A stretch of DNA of 64,000 nucleotides from Streptomyces sp. NBC_01233. GTDB taxonomy: Bacteria; Actinomycetota; Actinomycetes; Streptomycetales; Streptomycetaceae. The first letter of the stretch is position 1, and each line of letters starts with the position of its first letter. Shown one piece after another: positions 1-9,462 of this stretch. Below the pieces are notes generated by a model. That model was not told the origin of the DNA. It was given only the letters and a program-made list of their open reading frames with translations, and ran no database searches. The translations under genes were made by a program, and so were the position numbers. The stretch covers positions 5,684,501 through 5,748,500 of the forward strand of contig NZ_CP108514.1 of the NCBI RefSeq assembly GCF_035989305.1. The letters run 5' to 3'.

Positions 1-810
1 CAGCTGCTCGCGGCCGGCCTGGACCCCGAGCGCTGCACGCTCTTCATCCAGAGCCACGTGCCCGAGCACGCCCAGCTCGGCTGGGTCATGAACTGCATCA
101 CCGGTTTCGGCGAGGCCAGCCGGATGACCCAGTTCAAGGACAAGTCCGCGAAGGGCGGCGTCAACAGCGCCAGCGTCGGCCTGTTCACGTACCCGATCCT
201 CCAGGTCGCCGACATCCTGCTCTACCAGGCGAACGCCGTCCCCGTCGGCGAGGACCAGCGCCAGCACATCGAGCTGACCCGCGACCTCGCCGAGCGTTTC
301 AACCAGCGCTACGGCCAGACCTTCACCCTGCCCGCCGCGCACATCGTCAAGGAGGTCGCGAAGATCTACGACCTCCAGGACCCGGCGATCAAGATGTCGA
401 AGTCCGCGTCGTCCCCCAAGGGCCTGATCAACCTCCTCGACGAGCCCAAGGTCACCGAGAAGAAGATCAAGAGCGCGGTCACCGACACCGAGGCCGAGAT
501 CCGCTTCGACACCGAGAAGAAGCCCGGCGTCAGCAACCTGCTCACGATCTACTCCACCCTCACGGGCGAGACGATCGCCGAGCTGGAGGCGAAGTACGAG
601 GGCAAGGGCTACGGCGCGCTGAAGACCGACCTGGCCGGTGTGATGGTCGATTTCATCACACCGTTCAAGCAGCGCACCCAGGAATACCTGGACGACCCGG
701 AGACGCTGGACTCCATCCTGACCAAGGGCGCGGAGAAGGCCCGTGCGGTCGCCGCCGAGACCCTCGCGCAGGCGTACGACCGCCTCGGTCTGGTGCCCGC
801 CAAGCACTGA
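1..810 (+). CDS. trpS: tryptophanyl-tRNA synthetase, 3' part (5' end outside window)
   Basis: Class I aminoacyl-tRNA synthetase that charges tRNA-Trp in the cytoplasm. The frame is open from base 1 without a start codon, so the N-terminal part with the HIGH-type motif lies outside the window; about 269 residues remain of a family length near 335. Visible landmarks are the [20 protein letters not shown] segment of the tryptophan/dimer region, [19 protein letters not shown], and the KMSKS loop as [12 protein letters not shown], followed by the C-terminal helical domain. It ends in TGA at 808-810, about 100 bases before the next gene on the same strand. Streptomyces often carry two trpS paralogues; which one this is cannot be decided from the fragment. 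Confidence 0.97.
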   Translation, partial: QLLAAGLDPERCTLFIQSHVPEHAQLGWVMNCITGFGEASRMTQFKDKSAKGGVNSASVGLFTYPILQVADILLYQANAVPVGEDQRQHIELTRDLAERFNQRYGQTFTLPAAHIVKEVAKIYDLQDPAIKMSKSASSPKGLINLLDEPKVTEKKIKSAVTDTEAEIRFDTEKKPGVSNLLTIYSTLTGETIAELEAKYEGKGYGALKTDLAGVMVDFITPFKQRTQEYLDDPETLDSILTKGAEKARAVAAETLAQAYDRLGLVPAKH

Positions 811-907
811 CGAACGCAACTACGGACAGAGGGCCCTGGCAAGAACGGGGGTGCTGCCGCCACACTGGGACGGCAGCAGTCCACAGCGACAAGCGGAGGA
901 GAGATAC

Positions 908-1513
908 GTGGGGACCGTAACGCTCGGCGTTTCGATCGCGGTCCCGGAGCCGTACGGCAGCCAGCTCCAGCAGCGGCGCGCCGGCTTCGGGGACGCCGCC
1001 GCGCACGGCATCCCCACGCACGTCACCCTCGTACCGCCGACCGAGGTGGAGGCGGACCGGCTCCCGGCGATCCGGGCCCACCTCGCCGGGGTCGCGGCAG
1101 CCTCCAGCGCCTTCCGGATGCGGCTGGGCGGGACGGGAACCTTCCGCCCCCTCTCGCCGGTCGTCTTCGTCCAGATCGTCGAGGGCGCCGCGGGCTGCAC
1201 CCGCCTCCAGGGTGAGGTCCGCGACCCCCACGGGCCGCTCAGCCGCGAGCTGGCCTTCCCGTACCACCCCCACGTCACCGTCGCCCACGGGATCTCCGAG
1301 GAGGCGATGGACCTGGCGTTCTCGGCCCTCTCCGAGTACTCCGCCGAATGGCTCTGCGAGGGCTTCGCGCTCTACGAGCAGGGCTCGGACGGGGTCTGGC
1401 GCAAGCTGCGCGAGTACCCCTTCGGAACCGGGGCGAGCGGCGTGCCGACGCAGCCGGGCTGCCCCGCGGGCGAGGCGGCGGGAGCCACCGGGGCGACCGC
1501 GCTGCCGTCCTGA
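908..1513 (+). CDS. 2H phosphoesterase / 2'-5' RNA ligase family protein
   Basis: Predicted cytoplasmic member of the 2H phosphoesterase superfamily, which opens or joins cyclic phosphate or 2'-5' bonds in RNA or nucleotides. The two signature H-x-T motifs are present: HVTLVPP at about residue 38 and HVTVAHG at about residue 120. The GTG at 908 is chosen because a strong GGAGGAG site (896-902) sits at normal spacing and the family fold begins right after it; the frame is open further upstream but overlaps trpS there. Length is 201 residues, with a low-complexity Gly/Ala tail. The substrate is unknown. It follows trpS in the same orientation. Confidence 0.88.
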   Translation: MGTVTLGVSIAVPEPYGSQLQQRRAGFGDAAAHGIPTHVTLVPPTEVEADRLPAIRAHLAGVAAASSAFRMRLGGTGTFRPLSPVVFVQIVEGAAGCTRLQGEVRDPHGPLSRELAFPYHPHVTVAHGISEEAMDLAFSALSEYSAEWLCEGFALYEQGSDGVWRKLREYPFGTGASGVPTQPGCPAGEAAGATGATALPS

Positions 1514-1691
1514 CGGAGCGGGCGCAGGGTCAGCCGGGCGGTGCGCCGGGCGCGGAATCTCAGCCTTCGCAGGACCAGCGTGTGGAACGGGCGACCCGCA
1601 GGGCGCGCTTCGGAAAAAGTCACAGTCGACGACCGTAGTCCCCGAAACGGACAATCCCGACTATTTCCGAGCTCTCATTTACGGTGACCCC

Positions 1692-2591
1692 ATGGACTGG
1701 CTGACGAAACTCCCGGTGATCGGGCCGCTCGCGGCCCGTCTCATGCGGACGCACGCGTGGCGTTCGTACGAACGCCTCGACCGCGTGCACTGGACCCGGC
1801 TCGCCGCCGCGATCACCTTCATCAGCTTCCTGGCGCTCTTCCCCCTGATCACCGTGGCTGCCGCGGTGGGCGCGGCGCTGCTCAGCGAGAAGCAGCTGGA
1901 CCAGCTGGAGAAGAACCTCTCCGAGCAGGTCCCGGGCATCTCCGACCAGCTCGACATCGCGGGGCTCGTCGCGAACGCGGGCACCGTCGGGCTCGTCGCC
2001 GGCGCCCTCCTGCTCGTCACCGGCATCGGGTGGGTGGGCTCGATGCGGGACTGCCTGCGCGCCGTGTGGGACAAGGACGACGAGGACGACGGGAACCCCA
2101 TCGTCCGCAAGGGCAAGGACGGGCTCGTCCTGCTCGGCCTCGGCGGGGTGGGCCTGGCCTCGGCCGCCGCCTCGATCGTCGGGTCCTCGGCGGTCGGGAA
2201 GTCCGCCGAGTGGCTGGGCATCCCGCGCGAGGGCGCGGGCGGCGCGCTCCTGCGCGCGGCCGCCTTCCTCGTCGGCGTCGTGGCCGCCTTCCTGATGCTG
2301 CTCTACCTGCTGACCCTGCTCCCCGGGGTGGAACCGCCGCGCCGCCGCCTGATCGAGGCGGCACTCATCGGCGCGGCGGGCTTCGAGCTGCTGAAGCTGC
2401 TGCTCAGCGGCTACATGCGGGAGGTCGCCGCGAAGAGCGTGTACGGGGCCTTCGGCGTGCCGATCGCCCTGCTGCTGTGGATCAACTTCACGGCGAAGCT
2501 GCTGCTGTTCGTCGCGTCCTGGACGGCCACGCGCGACGCGGAGGAAAGCCCGAAACCCCAGGTGAAGGGTGAGGCAGACTCGATCGGGTGA
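1692..2591 (+). CDS. YihY/BrkB family inner membrane protein
   Basis: Polytopic membrane protein of the YihY/BrkB family (once called ribonuclease BN, a name since assigned to another protein). It has about six hydrophobic segments over 299 residues, with the conserved early FISFLALFPLITVAAAVGAA helix, the GIGWVGSMRDCLRAVW segment and the C-terminal VYGAFGVPIALLLWINFTA. The ATG at 1692 is the first plausible in-frame start: the upstream frame overlaps the 2H phosphoesterase and shows no membrane-protein character. Molecular function of the family is unsettled. A charged Asp/Glu loop (DKDDEDDG) separates the second and third hydrophobic regions. Confidence 0.9.
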   Translation: MDWLTKLPVIGPLAARLMRTHAWRSYERLDRVHWTRLAAAITFISFLALFPLITVAAAVGAALLSEKQLDQLEKNLSEQVPGISDQLDIAGLVANAGTVGLVAGALLLVTGIGWVGSMRDCLRAVWDKDDEDDGNPIVRKGKDGLVLLGLGGVGLASAAASIVGSSAVGKSAEWLGIPREGAGGALLRAAAFLVGVVAAFLMLLYLLTLLPGVEPPRRRLIEAALIGAAGFELLKLLLSGYMREVAAKSVYGAFGVPIALLLWINFTAKLLLFVASWTATRDAEESPKPQVKGEADSIG

Positions 2592-2688
2592 ACCTGGGGT
2601 CGGCCCGGGCGGGCGCGGGTAGTTCCCCCGGCGAGGTTCCGTGCACGCTACAACGGGACCGATCGTCCCGGCCGCCCCTGGAGGGCCC

Positions 2689-3132
2689 GTGTCCGCACGC
2701 CGTACGCGCAAGCTCCTCACCACGACGGCCGTCGCCGTCCTTCTCTCCGTGGCCGTGGCCGGCCTCGCGGCCCCCGCGAGTGCCACCGCTTCCACCGCAG
2801 TCCAGAGCGCGGTGCAGCACGTCAAGGAGCCGCCCCTGTTCAACGCGGGCGGGAAGTGGGAGCTGTACCAGACCAATGCCACGGTGCACGTGAACCTGCG
2901 GCAGGACGCGAACGGGACCCTCTTCGGAACCGTCTCGTCCGGGAACACCGTCGGGACCCTCCGGGAGGGCTGGGTGGACGGGAACAAGATCTACTTCCTC
3001 GTCGACTGGTCGCACGGCCCCGTGGGGCGCTACGACGGGTCCCGCGGGGCGGACGGGCGGCTCTCCGGCACCACCTTCGACGTGACCAACCCGTCCAGCC
3101 ATGCCAACTGGTCCACCCTGCGCCAGTTCTGA
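2689..3132 (+). CDS. small secreted protein, conserved in Streptomyces
   Basis: Encodes a short exported protein of unknown function. A basic n-region (RRTRK), a hydrophobic core and an Ala-rich cleavage site (ending PASATA) form a clear signal peptide; the mature part (about 115 residues) is rich in Gly, Asp and aromatic residues and probably beta-structured. GTG 2689 gives a signal peptide of normal length; GTG 2641 is an in-frame alternative that would add 16 residues. I do not recognise a named domain. It converges on the carboxypeptidase gene, with a shared hairpin between them. Confidence 0.75.
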   Translation: MSARRTRKLLTTTAVAVLLSVAVAGLAAPASATASTAVQSAVQHVKEPPLFNAGGKWELYQTNATVHVNLRQDANGTLFGTVSSGNTVGTLREGWVDGNKIYFLVDWSHGPVGRYDGSRGADGRLSGTTFDVTNPSSHANWSTLRQF

Positions 3133-3141
3133 TCGAAGGGT

Positions 3142-3171
3142 CCGGGCCGGGCCCGTACGGTCCCGGCCCGG
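3142..3171. terminator. bidirectional hairpin between convergent genes
   Basis: A perfect 10-bp inverted repeat (CCGGGCCGGG at 3142-3151 and CCCGGCCCGG at 3162-3171) with a 10-base loop lies between two convergent genes. It has no U-tract, as is usual for streptomycete terminators. Confidence 0.6.
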
Positions 3172-3173
3172 GC

Positions 3174-4415
3174 CTACACCAGGTCCTCGCCCCGGCCGCG
3201 GCGGCCGCGGGGCCAGCGGCGGTTGACCACGAAGGCGCCGCCCGCCAGCACGGCCAGCACGCCGCCCGCGACGCCCAGCGCGGTGCCCACGCCGCCCGAG
3301 CCCTGCCCGGCCGCCGACGGGTTGTTCTCGTGCGACTGGGCCGGGGAGCCGTGCGAGGAGGTGTCGGCGCTCTTCGGCGGCACCAGCTCACCCACCGGCT
3401 TGACCTTGCCGGCCGCCGCGAAGCCCCAGTCGAACAGCGCCGCGGTCTCCTCGTAGACCGAGTTCGCGCCGCCGGCGTCCGGGTTCATCACCGTGACCAG
3501 CAGCTTCCTGGAGCCCTGCTGGGCGGCGCCGGTGAAGGTGGAGCCGGCCATGGTGGTGTTGCCGTTCTTCACCCCGGCGATGCCCTTGTAGGGGGAGAGC
3601 CCGCCCGCACCCGTCATCAGCCGGTTGGTGTTCTGGATCTCGAAGTACTCGCGCGGCTTGCCGGCCTCCTGCTTGCCCGGGAACTTCGCCTCGGCCGTGC
3701 CGCAGTACTCCCGGAAGTCCTGCTTCTGCAGTCCGGAGCGGGCGATCAGCGTGAGGTCGTACGCGCTCGACACCTGTTCCGGGGCGTCGTACCCGTCGGG
3801 GGACACGACGTGCGTGTCGAGGGCCTGCAGCTCCTCGGCGTGCGCCTGCATGTCCTTGACGGTCTTGTCGATGCCGCCGTTCATGGCCGAAAGTACGTGC
3901 ACGGCGTCGTTCCCCGAGCGCAGGAACACCCCGAGCCACAGGTCGTGGACGGAGTACTCGAGGTCCTCCTTGACCCCGACCAGGCTGCTGCCCGGGCCCA
4001 CGCCGTCCATGTCCTGCCCGGTGACCTTGTGGACCTGCTCCTTGGGCAGGCCCGGCAGCACGGTGTCCGCGAAGAGCATCTTCATGGTGGAGGCCGGGGG
4101 CAGCCGCCAGTGCGCGTTGTGCGCCGCCAGGACCTCGCCCGACTCGGCGTCCGCCACGATCCAGGACCGCCCGGTGAGATTCGTGGGCAGGGCGGGCGCG
4201 CCGGGCAGCAGGTTCACCTGGGTGCCCGGCTGGCCGAGCAGGGATCCGCCGACCGTCGACATCGACACGGGCGGCGCGGGCGCCTGCGGCGCCTTGGCGG
4301 GCCCGCCCTTCCCGTCGGCCGGCGGGGTCGGCGCGGCGTGGGCGGGGGCCACCAGCAGGGCGGGCGCCAGCAACGCGGCGGAAAGGACCGTCAGCGCGGT
4401 CGTCTTGGCAGACAC
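3174..4415 (-). CDS. D-alanyl-D-alanine carboxypeptidase (PBP5-type, membrane anchored)
   Basis: Serine carboxypeptidase that trims the terminal D-Ala of peptidoglycan stem peptides outside the membrane. Signal peptide (about residues 1-28), then the penicillin-binding core: SxxK as STMK (about 109-112), SGN (about 167-169), and the third motif as KNG (about 283-285) where KTG is commoner. The C-terminus has a hydrophobic segment (about 375-400) and an Arg-rich tail (RRWPRGRRGRG), typical of a membrane-anchored form. GTG 4415 is chosen: it is the only start that opens directly into the signal peptide, although GGGAGG lies a rather long 13 bases upstream. 413 residues, normal for the family. 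Confidence 0.94.
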   Translation of the reverse strand: MSAKTTALTVLSAALLAPALLVAPAHAAPTPPADGKGGPAKAPQAPAPPVSMSTVGGSLLGQPGTQVNLLPGAPALPTNLTGRSWIVADAESGEVLAAHNAHWRLPPASTMKMLFADTVLPGLPKEQVHKVTGQDMDGVGPGSSLVGVKEDLEYSVHDLWLGVFLRSGNDAVHVLSAMNGGIDKTVKDMQAHAEELQALDTHVVSPDGYDAPEQVSSAYDLTLIARSGLQKQDFREYCGTAEAKFPGKQEAGKPREYFEIQNTNRLMTGAGGLSPYKGIAGVKNGNTTMAGSTFTGAAQQGSRKLLVTVMNPDAGGANSVYEETAALFDWGFAAAGKVKPVGELVPPKSADTSSHGSPAQSHENNPSAAGQGSGGVGTALGVAGGVLAVLAGGAFVVNRRWPRGRRGRGEDLV

Positions 4416-4536
4416 GCAGGTGAAAGTACCTCCCGATGAGCTGTCCGGCGTCGCGGACCGGCCAATTCGGTGCAACCACCCCCGGGACAGCCCACCCCGG
4501 CGCGTCCGTCCTGGGGACGAATCCGATACTGAGGGC

Positions 4537-4851
4537 ATGAAACTCAGCCGTGCCGCCTCCTGGTTCCTGCTCGCCTTCGGAGTGTGGAGCTGGTTCATCT
4601 GGGTGTCTTTCGTCCGGAACCTGTGGAAGAACGGCAGTGGCCAGGCCTTCGATGCGGCGGGCGATCCCACTTCCCACTTCTGGGTGCACCTGACGCTCGC
4701 GGTGACGTCCTTTCTCCTGGGGACGGCGGTCGGTGTGATCGGGTTGCGCGGGGTCCGAGCCCTGCGGCGTGCATCACGTACGGCCGCGGACACGAGCACG
4801 GGCACGGGCGCCGGCACCGGCACGGGCGGCGACAGAGGGGCCTCGGCATGA
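4537..4851 (+). CDS. small two-helix membrane protein (SCO4848-like)
   Basis: 104-residue protein with two predicted transmembrane helices (about 7-25 and 48-70) and a Thr/Gly-rich cytoplasmic-like tail. The second half of the first helix is WSWFIWVSFVRNLW. It starts at ATG 4537 and ends in TGA overlapping the ATG of the next gene (ATGA, 4848-4851), so translation is probably coupled to the metallophosphoesterase. Function unknown; the tight coupling suggests a role with that enzyme, which is inference only. Confidence 0.82.
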   Translation: MKLSRAASWFLLAFGVWSWFIWVSFVRNLWKNGSGQAFDAAGDPTSHFWVHLTLAVTSFLLGTAVGVIGLRGVRALRRASRTAADTSTGTGAGTGTGGDRGASA

Positions 4852-6131
4852 CGATCCTCGTCTTCGCGCTCGTCGCGCTCGCGGTCTGCGCCCTGCTGGT
4901 GCTCGTGCACCGATGGCTCTGGATCCGCCTGGTCCGCGACACCACGGCGCCCGGCGCCCCCACCCGCCGCATCGGCACGGCCTTGGCCATCGCCCTGCCC
5001 CTCCTCTCTGTGGCCGCCCTGACCACGGGTCGCGCCGGAGCACCCTTCCGGCTGCAGCAGACGGTGGCCTGGCCGGGATACCTCTGGCTCGCGGTGCTCC
5101 TGTACCTGACCCTGACGATGCTGGTCGCGGAGCCGATCCGCGCGCTGTTGCTCCGCCGTCTGGCCCACCGGGTCCCCTCCCGGGCGGTCGCCGGACCTCC
5201 CGTGCCGCAGACCGTTCCCCGGGCCGCCGCCCCCGAGCCCGCCCCGGAGCCGGCCCCGGCGCCCGTCGCGGCCGCCACCGCCGGGCCCGCCGCGACGGGC
5301 CCGGCGCTGACCCGCCGCCGGTTCGTCGCGCGGGCGGTCGGCGGGGCGGCCGCCGCCGTGGCCGTCGGCACCGTCGCGACCGGGACGTACGGGGTCCTGC
5401 GCGGGCCGAGCGTCCGGCGGGTGCAGGTGCCGCTGGCCAAACTGCCGCGCGCGGCGCACGGTTTCCGCATCGCCGTCGTCAGCGACGTCCACCTCGGCCC
5501 GGTGCTCGGCCGCGCCCACGCCCAGCGCATCGTCGACACCGTCAACCGCACCCAGCCCGACCTCATCGCCATCGTCGGCGACCTCGTCGACGGCAGCGTC
5601 CCCGACCTCGGGCCCGCCGCGGAGCCGCTGCGCCGGCTCGCCGCCCGCCACGGCTCGTACTTCGTGACCGGGAACCACGAGTACTTCTCCGGGGCGCAGC
5701 AGTGGATCGACCACGTCCGCGAACTCGGGCTGACCCCGCTGGAGAACGCCCGCCGCGCGCTGCCCCACTTCGACCTCGCGGGCGTCAACGACATCCAGGG
5801 GGAACCGGAGGGGAGCGGCCCCGACTTCCAGGCCGCCCTCGGCGACCGCGACCGGACACGGGCCGCCGTGCTCCTCGCCCACCAGCCCGTCGTCATCCAC
5901 GACGCCGTCCGCCACGGTGTCGACCTCCAGCTCTCCGGCCACACCCACGGCGGCCAGCTCTGGCCCGGCAACTACCTCGCCGAGCTCGCCAACCCCACCG
6001 TCGCCGGGCTGGAGCGCTACGGAGACACCCAGCTCTACGTGTCCCGCGGGGCCGGCGCCTGGGGACCCCCGGTCCGCGTGGGCGCGCCGTCCGACATCAC
6101 GGTCGTAGAACTCGCCTCATATCAGGCCTGA
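4848..6131 (+). CDS. membrane-anchored metallophosphoesterase
   Basis: Predicted calcineurin-like phosphoesterase facing the outside of the membrane. The N-terminal third holds about four hydrophobic segments, then a Pro/Ala-rich linker, another hydrophobic stretch beginning TRRRFVARAVGG, and the catalytic domain. All metal-binding motifs are visible: SDVHLG (about 212), GDLVDG (about 244), GNHEY (about 275), HQP and SGHTHGGQ (about 363). The family includes YkuE-like and UDP-diacylglucosamine hydrolase-like enzymes; the substrate is not predictable here. The TRRRF sequence looks twin-arginine-like but is internal. The gene is coupled to the upstream small membrane protein by a 4-base overlap. 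Confidence 0.92.
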   Translation: MTILVFALVALAVCALLVLVHRWLWIRLVRDTTAPGAPTRRIGTALAIALPLLSVAALTTGRAGAPFRLQQTVAWPGYLWLAVLLYLTLTMLVAEPIRALLLRRLAHRVPSRAVAGPPVPQTVPRAAAPEPAPEPAPAPVAAATAGPAATGPALTRRRFVARAVGGAAAAVAVGTVATGTYGVLRGPSVRRVQVPLAKLPRAAHGFRIAVVSDVHLGPVLGRAHAQRIVDTVNRTQPDLIAIVGDLVDGSVPDLGPAAEPLRRLAARHGSYFVTGNHEYFSGAQQWIDHVRELGLTPLENARRALPHFDLAGVNDIQGEPEGSGPDFQAALGDRDRTRAAVLLAHQPVVIHDAVRHGVDLQLSGHTHGGQLWPGNYLAELANPTVAGLERYGDTQLYVSRGAGAWGPPVRVGAPSDITVVELASYQA

Positions 6132-6253
6132 CCCGCCCCAACTTCCTTTGGGCGCCCGCGAATCGGCCTTCCGGCGGCTGATATTCCGTGATGGGATGAC
6201 CGTTAATCGGACAGCGCATCGCTGTCACCGGGACAAGGGGCGGGGTTCACGGG

Positions 6254-7810
6254 ATGCGGTCTGTCCGCTGGAAGATGATCGCGGCCGGGCTGGTCCTCGG
6301 CGTGGCCGGCGTCGGCGCCTGGCAGCTGCTGCCCGGGGACGGCAGCGGCCGCGGCGCCATCCGGGTCGGGACGAGCGACGTGGTCTCCTCCCTCGACCCC
6401 GCCGGAGCGTACGACGTCGGCTCCTGGGCCCTGTTCGGCAACGTCTACCAGTCGCTGCTGACCATCAAGCCCGGTTCGGACGCCCCGGTGCCGGACGCCG
6501 CCGCCTCCTGCGCCTTCGCCGGCCAGAAGCTCACCACCTACCAGTGCGAGCTGCGCCCCGACGTGAAGTTCGCCGGCGGCCGCCCGATCACCGCCGAGGA
6601 CGTCAAGTACTCCTTCGACCGCATCAAGGCGATCAACTCCGACCAGGGCCCCGCCCCGCTCTTCAACACCCTGGAGTCGGTCAAGGCCGAGGGCCGCACG
6701 GCCACCTTCAACCTCTCCGCCCGCGACGCCACCTTCCCCTTCAAGATCGCGACGGGCGCCGCCTCGATCGTCGACAAGGAGAAGTACCCGGCGAAGTCCC
6801 TGCGCGAGGACGGCAAGGTCGACGGCTCCGGCCCGTACGTGCTGGGCGCGTACAAGGCCGGTACGAGCGCCGAGCTCAAGCCCAACACCTCGTACAAGGG
6901 ACAGGGCAAGTCCGCCCGCACGTCCGTCACGGTGAAGTACTTCGAAGACTCGGCAGATCTCGACCGGGCGTGGAACGCCCGCCAGATCGAAGTGGCCCAC
7001 CGGGAGATGTCGCCGGCCGTGCTCGCCGGCCTCAACCCGGGCATGAAGGACGTCCGCTACCGGGCCTCCGGCGGCAGCGAGACCCGCTCCATGGTCTTCA
7101 ACGTCCGCCCCGGCTCCGCCGCCGCCCCGCTCGCCGTCCGCCAGGCCGTCGCCGCCCTGCTCGACCGCTCCAAGGTGGCGAGCGACGTCTACCTGGGCAC
7201 GGTCACCCCGCTGTACTCCCTGGTCCCGGCGGGCATCGCCGGCCACAGCACACCGTTCTTCGACGCCTACCCGACGCCCAATGCGGCCACCGCCAGGAAG
7301 CTGCTCAAGGACGCCGGGATCAACGGTCCCGTCGCCCTCAACCTGGGGGTGCACGTGCGCGGCGCGAACATCCCCGAGGCCGAGGAGCTCAAGCGGCAGC
7401 TGGAGGGCACCGGGCTCTTCCAGGTGACGATCAAGCTGGTCGAGAAGTGGGCCGACTTCCAGAAGGGTTACGCGGCGGGCGAGTTCGACGTCTACACGAT
7501 CGGGTGGATCGCCGACTTCCCGGACGCGGACAACTTCCTCGCCCCGCTCGTCGGCGCCGACTCGTCCATGAACAACGGCTTCTCCGACAAGCACGTGGAC
7601 GAGCTGATCACCCGTACCCAGTCCCACTCGGAGCGGGCCGACGCCGCCGCCGAGTTCCGCGACCTCCAGAAGGTGGTCGCCCAGCAGGCCCCGATGGTGC
7701 CGATCTGGCAGAAGAAGGACTACGTGATGTCCCGCGACGCCGTCACCGGAGCCCAGTACCTGTCGGACGGCACCGGGGTCTGGCGCCTGTGGGAACTCAA
7801 CTGGCTCTGA
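6254..7810 (+). CDS. ABC transporter solute-binding protein, family 5 (peptide/nickel type)
   Basis: Extracytoplasmic binding protein of the oligopeptide/dipeptide/nickel class (SBP_bac_5). 518 residues: a short hydrophobic N-terminal anchor (residues 6-25) without a lipobox Cys, then VGTSDVVSSLDPAGAYD, the ITAEDVKYSFDRI segment and YTIGWIADFPDADNFLAPL, all characteristic of DppA/OppA-like proteins. Start ATG 6254. No permease or ATPase genes accompany it, so it is an orphan that must use a transporter encoded elsewhere or act as a sensor. It converges with the TetR gene, leaving only 15 bases between stops. Confidence 0.93.
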   Translation: MRSVRWKMIAAGLVLGVAGVGAWQLLPGDGSGRGAIRVGTSDVVSSLDPAGAYDVGSWALFGNVYQSLLTIKPGSDAPVPDAAASCAFAGQKLTTYQCELRPDVKFAGGRPITAEDVKYSFDRIKAINSDQGPAPLFNTLESVKAEGRTATFNLSARDATFPFKIATGAASIVDKEKYPAKSLREDGKVDGSGPYVLGAYKAGTSAELKPNTSYKGQGKSARTSVTVKYFEDSADLDRAWNARQIEVAHREMSPAVLAGLNPGMKDVRYRASGGSETRSMVFNVRPGSAAAPLAVRQAVAALLDRSKVASDVYLGTVTPLYSLVPAGIAGHSTPFFDAYPTPNAATARKLLKDAGINGPVALNLGVHVRGANIPEAEELKRQLEGTGLFQVTIKLVEKWADFQKGYAAGEFDVYTIGWIADFPDADNFLAPLVGADSSMNNGFSDKHVDELITRTQSHSERADAAAEFRDLQKVVAQQAPMVPIWQKKDYVMSRDAVTGAQYLSDGTGVWRLWELNWL

Positions 7811-7825
7811 GCCGGAATCCCGGGC

Positions 7826-8572
7826 CTACGCGGGGTCCGGCTCCGGGTCGGGGTCCGGGTCCGACGCCTTGCGCCGGGCCCCCGCCGTGGCCGTCTGGGC
7901 CATGCCCGGCAGGAAGTCCGCGAAGAGTTCGTGCACTTCCCGCACCAGCGGCCGCAGCACCCGGAACCGGGCCAGCACGATGCCCCGCGTCGTCAGCTGC
8001 GCGCCGCGCTCGGCGAGCCGCCGCGTCTTCTCGCTGTTCGGGGAGCGGTCGAAGACCCAGTACAGGACCAGGCCCATCTGCGAGAGCCACATGAGCTCCG
8101 GCAGTACGTCGGCCAGCTCGGCCGGCACCTTGGTCTTCGCACCCGCCAGCACCTCCCGGTGGATGTCGATCGCCGCCTGCCGCGCCGCCTCGGATTCCGG
8201 CGAGAACGGGCTGAGCGGACTTTCGGGGTCGGCCGCGTTCTTGAAGAACTGCGAGGCGAACTCGTGGTACGGGGCCGCGATGTCCATCCAGCTGGTCAGT
8301 ACGCCCGCGAGCCGCTTCTGCAGATCGGTCTCGTTGTCCAGGATGGGCCGGACCGCCGCCTGGTGGGCGGCGCCGATCCGGTCGTAGAACCCCTGGACCA
8401 GGTGTTCCTTCGATTCGAAGTAGTAGTAGGCGTTGCCGACCGAGACACCGGCCTCCTTCGCGATACCCCGCATCGTCGTCTTGTCGAAGCCGCGCTCCTG
8501 GAAGAGACGGAGCGCGGTTTCGAGGATGAGCGTGCGGGTCTGCTCGCTCTTGGGAGCCTTCTGATCAGTCAC
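7826..8572 (-). CDS. TetR family transcriptional regulator
   Basis: Classic TetR repressor: the N-terminal helix-turn-helix reads [37 protein letters not shown] (split here by position, residues about 17-53), followed by a helical ligand-binding domain and a charged Asp/Pro-rich tail. GTG 8572 ([11 protein letters not shown]) is chosen; a start 30 bases upstream at 8602 is possible but would overlap the neighbouring stop. It is the third gene of a minus-strand operon after the membrane protein and DCC1 genes, with an 11-base gap. The operon promoter carries two near-identical palindromes, so autoregulation by this protein is the simplest model. Ligand unknown. Confidence 0.9.
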   Translation of the reverse strand: MTDQKAPKSEQTRTLILETALRLFQERGFDKTTMRGIAKEAGVSVGNAYYYFESKEHLVQGFYDRIGAAHQAAVRPILDNETDLQKRLAGVLTSWMDIAAPYHEFASQFFKNAADPESPLSPFSPESEAARQAAIDIHREVLAGAKTKVPAELADVLPELMWLSQMGLVLYWVFDRSPNSEKTRRLAERGAQLTTRGIVLARFRVLRPLVREVHELFADFLPGMAQTATAGARRKASDPDPDPEPDPA

Positions 8573-8583
8573 GGTGTATGAGC

Positions 8584-9012
8584 CTATCGGGGGACCGGGC
8601 ACTGGTCGTCACAGGCCGGTCCCTCCGCGCCCTCGGGCCCGCCCCCGGTCCGTACCGCCTGCCGCCAGGCGGAGGCGGTGTACATGGCGGCCCGGGCGAA
8701 GGGCCGGCCGGCCGCGGTGGCCAGCCAGTTGGCCCTCAGCCGGTGTTCGGCCAGCGCCCACAGGCACACGATGAAGGCGTCGGTCCCGGTCCACACCTGC
8801 CCCGAGTCCCCGATGACGGTGATCTCCCGCAGCGTCGACGCGTGGTCGAGGCGGGGGAACCGCCGCTGCGCCTCCCACGAAGCGGCGGGGACCAGGGCGA
8901 GCGGGACCAGCCACCGCTGCGCGAGCAGCCAGTGCCGGATGTGCACGCAGAGCGGGCAGCCGGCGTCGTAGAGGACGGTCAGGCTCCGCACGGGCGCGGC
9001 GGCGGCCGTCAC
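8584..9012 (-). CDS. DCC1-like thiol-disulfide oxidoreductase family protein (DUF393)
   Basis: 142-residue protein with the family hallmark near the N-terminus: [19 protein letters not shown], containing the D-x-x-C-x-x-C thioredoxin-like motif (about residues 16-22). Members are predicted thiol oxidoreductases of poorly known physiological role. The GTG start at 9012 lies three bases after the stop of the upstream membrane-protein gene (9016), so the two are probably translated together; the TetR gene follows. Inference: the trio could form a redox- or ligand-responsive unit. Confidence 0.88.
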   Translation of the reverse strand: MTAAAAPVRSLTVLYDAGCPLCVHIRHWLLAQRWLVPLALVPAASWEAQRRFPRLDHASTLREITVIGDSGQVWTGTDAFIVCLWALAEHRLRANWLATAAGRPFARAAMYTASAWRQAVRTGGGPEGAEGPACDDQCPVPR

Positions 9013-9015
9013 GGC

Positions 9016-9420
9016 TCAGGCCCCGACCGGTGCGGTCCACCCCTGCGGGGGGACGGGCGGAGTCTGCTGGCGCTCCATGATGCCCCGGCGGCGCATCTTG
9101 TTCAGGACCCACACGTTTCCGAGGTGCATGACCCCGAGGACCAGCAGGACGACGCCGAGCTTGACCGAGAGGGCCTCGAACAGGCCGCGGGCGCTGTCGA
9201 CCTCTTCGCTCGACCTCAGGTAGAGGGTCACGAAGCCGATGTTCACGAGGTAGAAGCCGACCACGAGCAGCTGGTTGACGGCGTCCGCGAGCTTCTCGTT
9301 CCCCTGGAGGACGTCGCCGATGAAGACGCGGCCGTTGCGGCTGAGCGTGCGGGCCACCCAGACGGTGAGCCCGATGCTGATGAGCAGGTAGATGACGTAC
9401 GTGACCACGGTGAGGTCCAC
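9016..9420 (-). CDS. conserved integral membrane protein, first gene of a three-gene operon
   Basis: 134 residues with three predicted transmembrane helices: [35 protein letters not shown] and [22 protein letters not shown] 9420 is the start, preceded by AAGGGGG at suitable distance. No named family recognised. It heads the minus-strand operon membrane protein-DCC1-TetR, and its promoter overlaps two TTGAAC-NN-GTTCAA palindromes. Divergent from the encapsulin-like gene across 225 bases. Confidence 0.8.
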   Translation of the reverse strand: MDLTVVTYVIYLLISIGLTVWVARTLSRNGRVFIGDVLQGNEKLADAVNQLLVVGFYLVNIGFVTLYLRSSEEVDSARGLFEALSVKLGVVLLVLGVMHLGNVWVLNKMRRRGIMERQQTPPVPPQGWTAPVGA

Positions 9421-9433
9421 AGCCCCAGCCCCC

Positions 9434-9447
9434 TTGAACGCGTTCAA
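9434..9447. promoter_or_regulatory. operator-like palindrome TTGAACGCGTTCAA
   Basis: Perfect 14-bp palindrome 13 bases upstream of the GTG at 9420 of the minus-strand operon. It shares the pattern TTGAAC-NN-GTTCAA with a second site 44 bases away. Probable binding site for the TetR protein encoded in the same operon; the link is inferred from position. Confidence 0.65.
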
Positions 9448-9462
9448 ATGCTTACGTCGTTG

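Noticed and set aside
1620..2987. Long minus-strand open frames opposite the YihY gene
   Set aside because: Arg/Pro/Gly-rich translations typical of antisense shadows in high-GC DNA; the plus-strand protein has clear membrane helices and family motifs.
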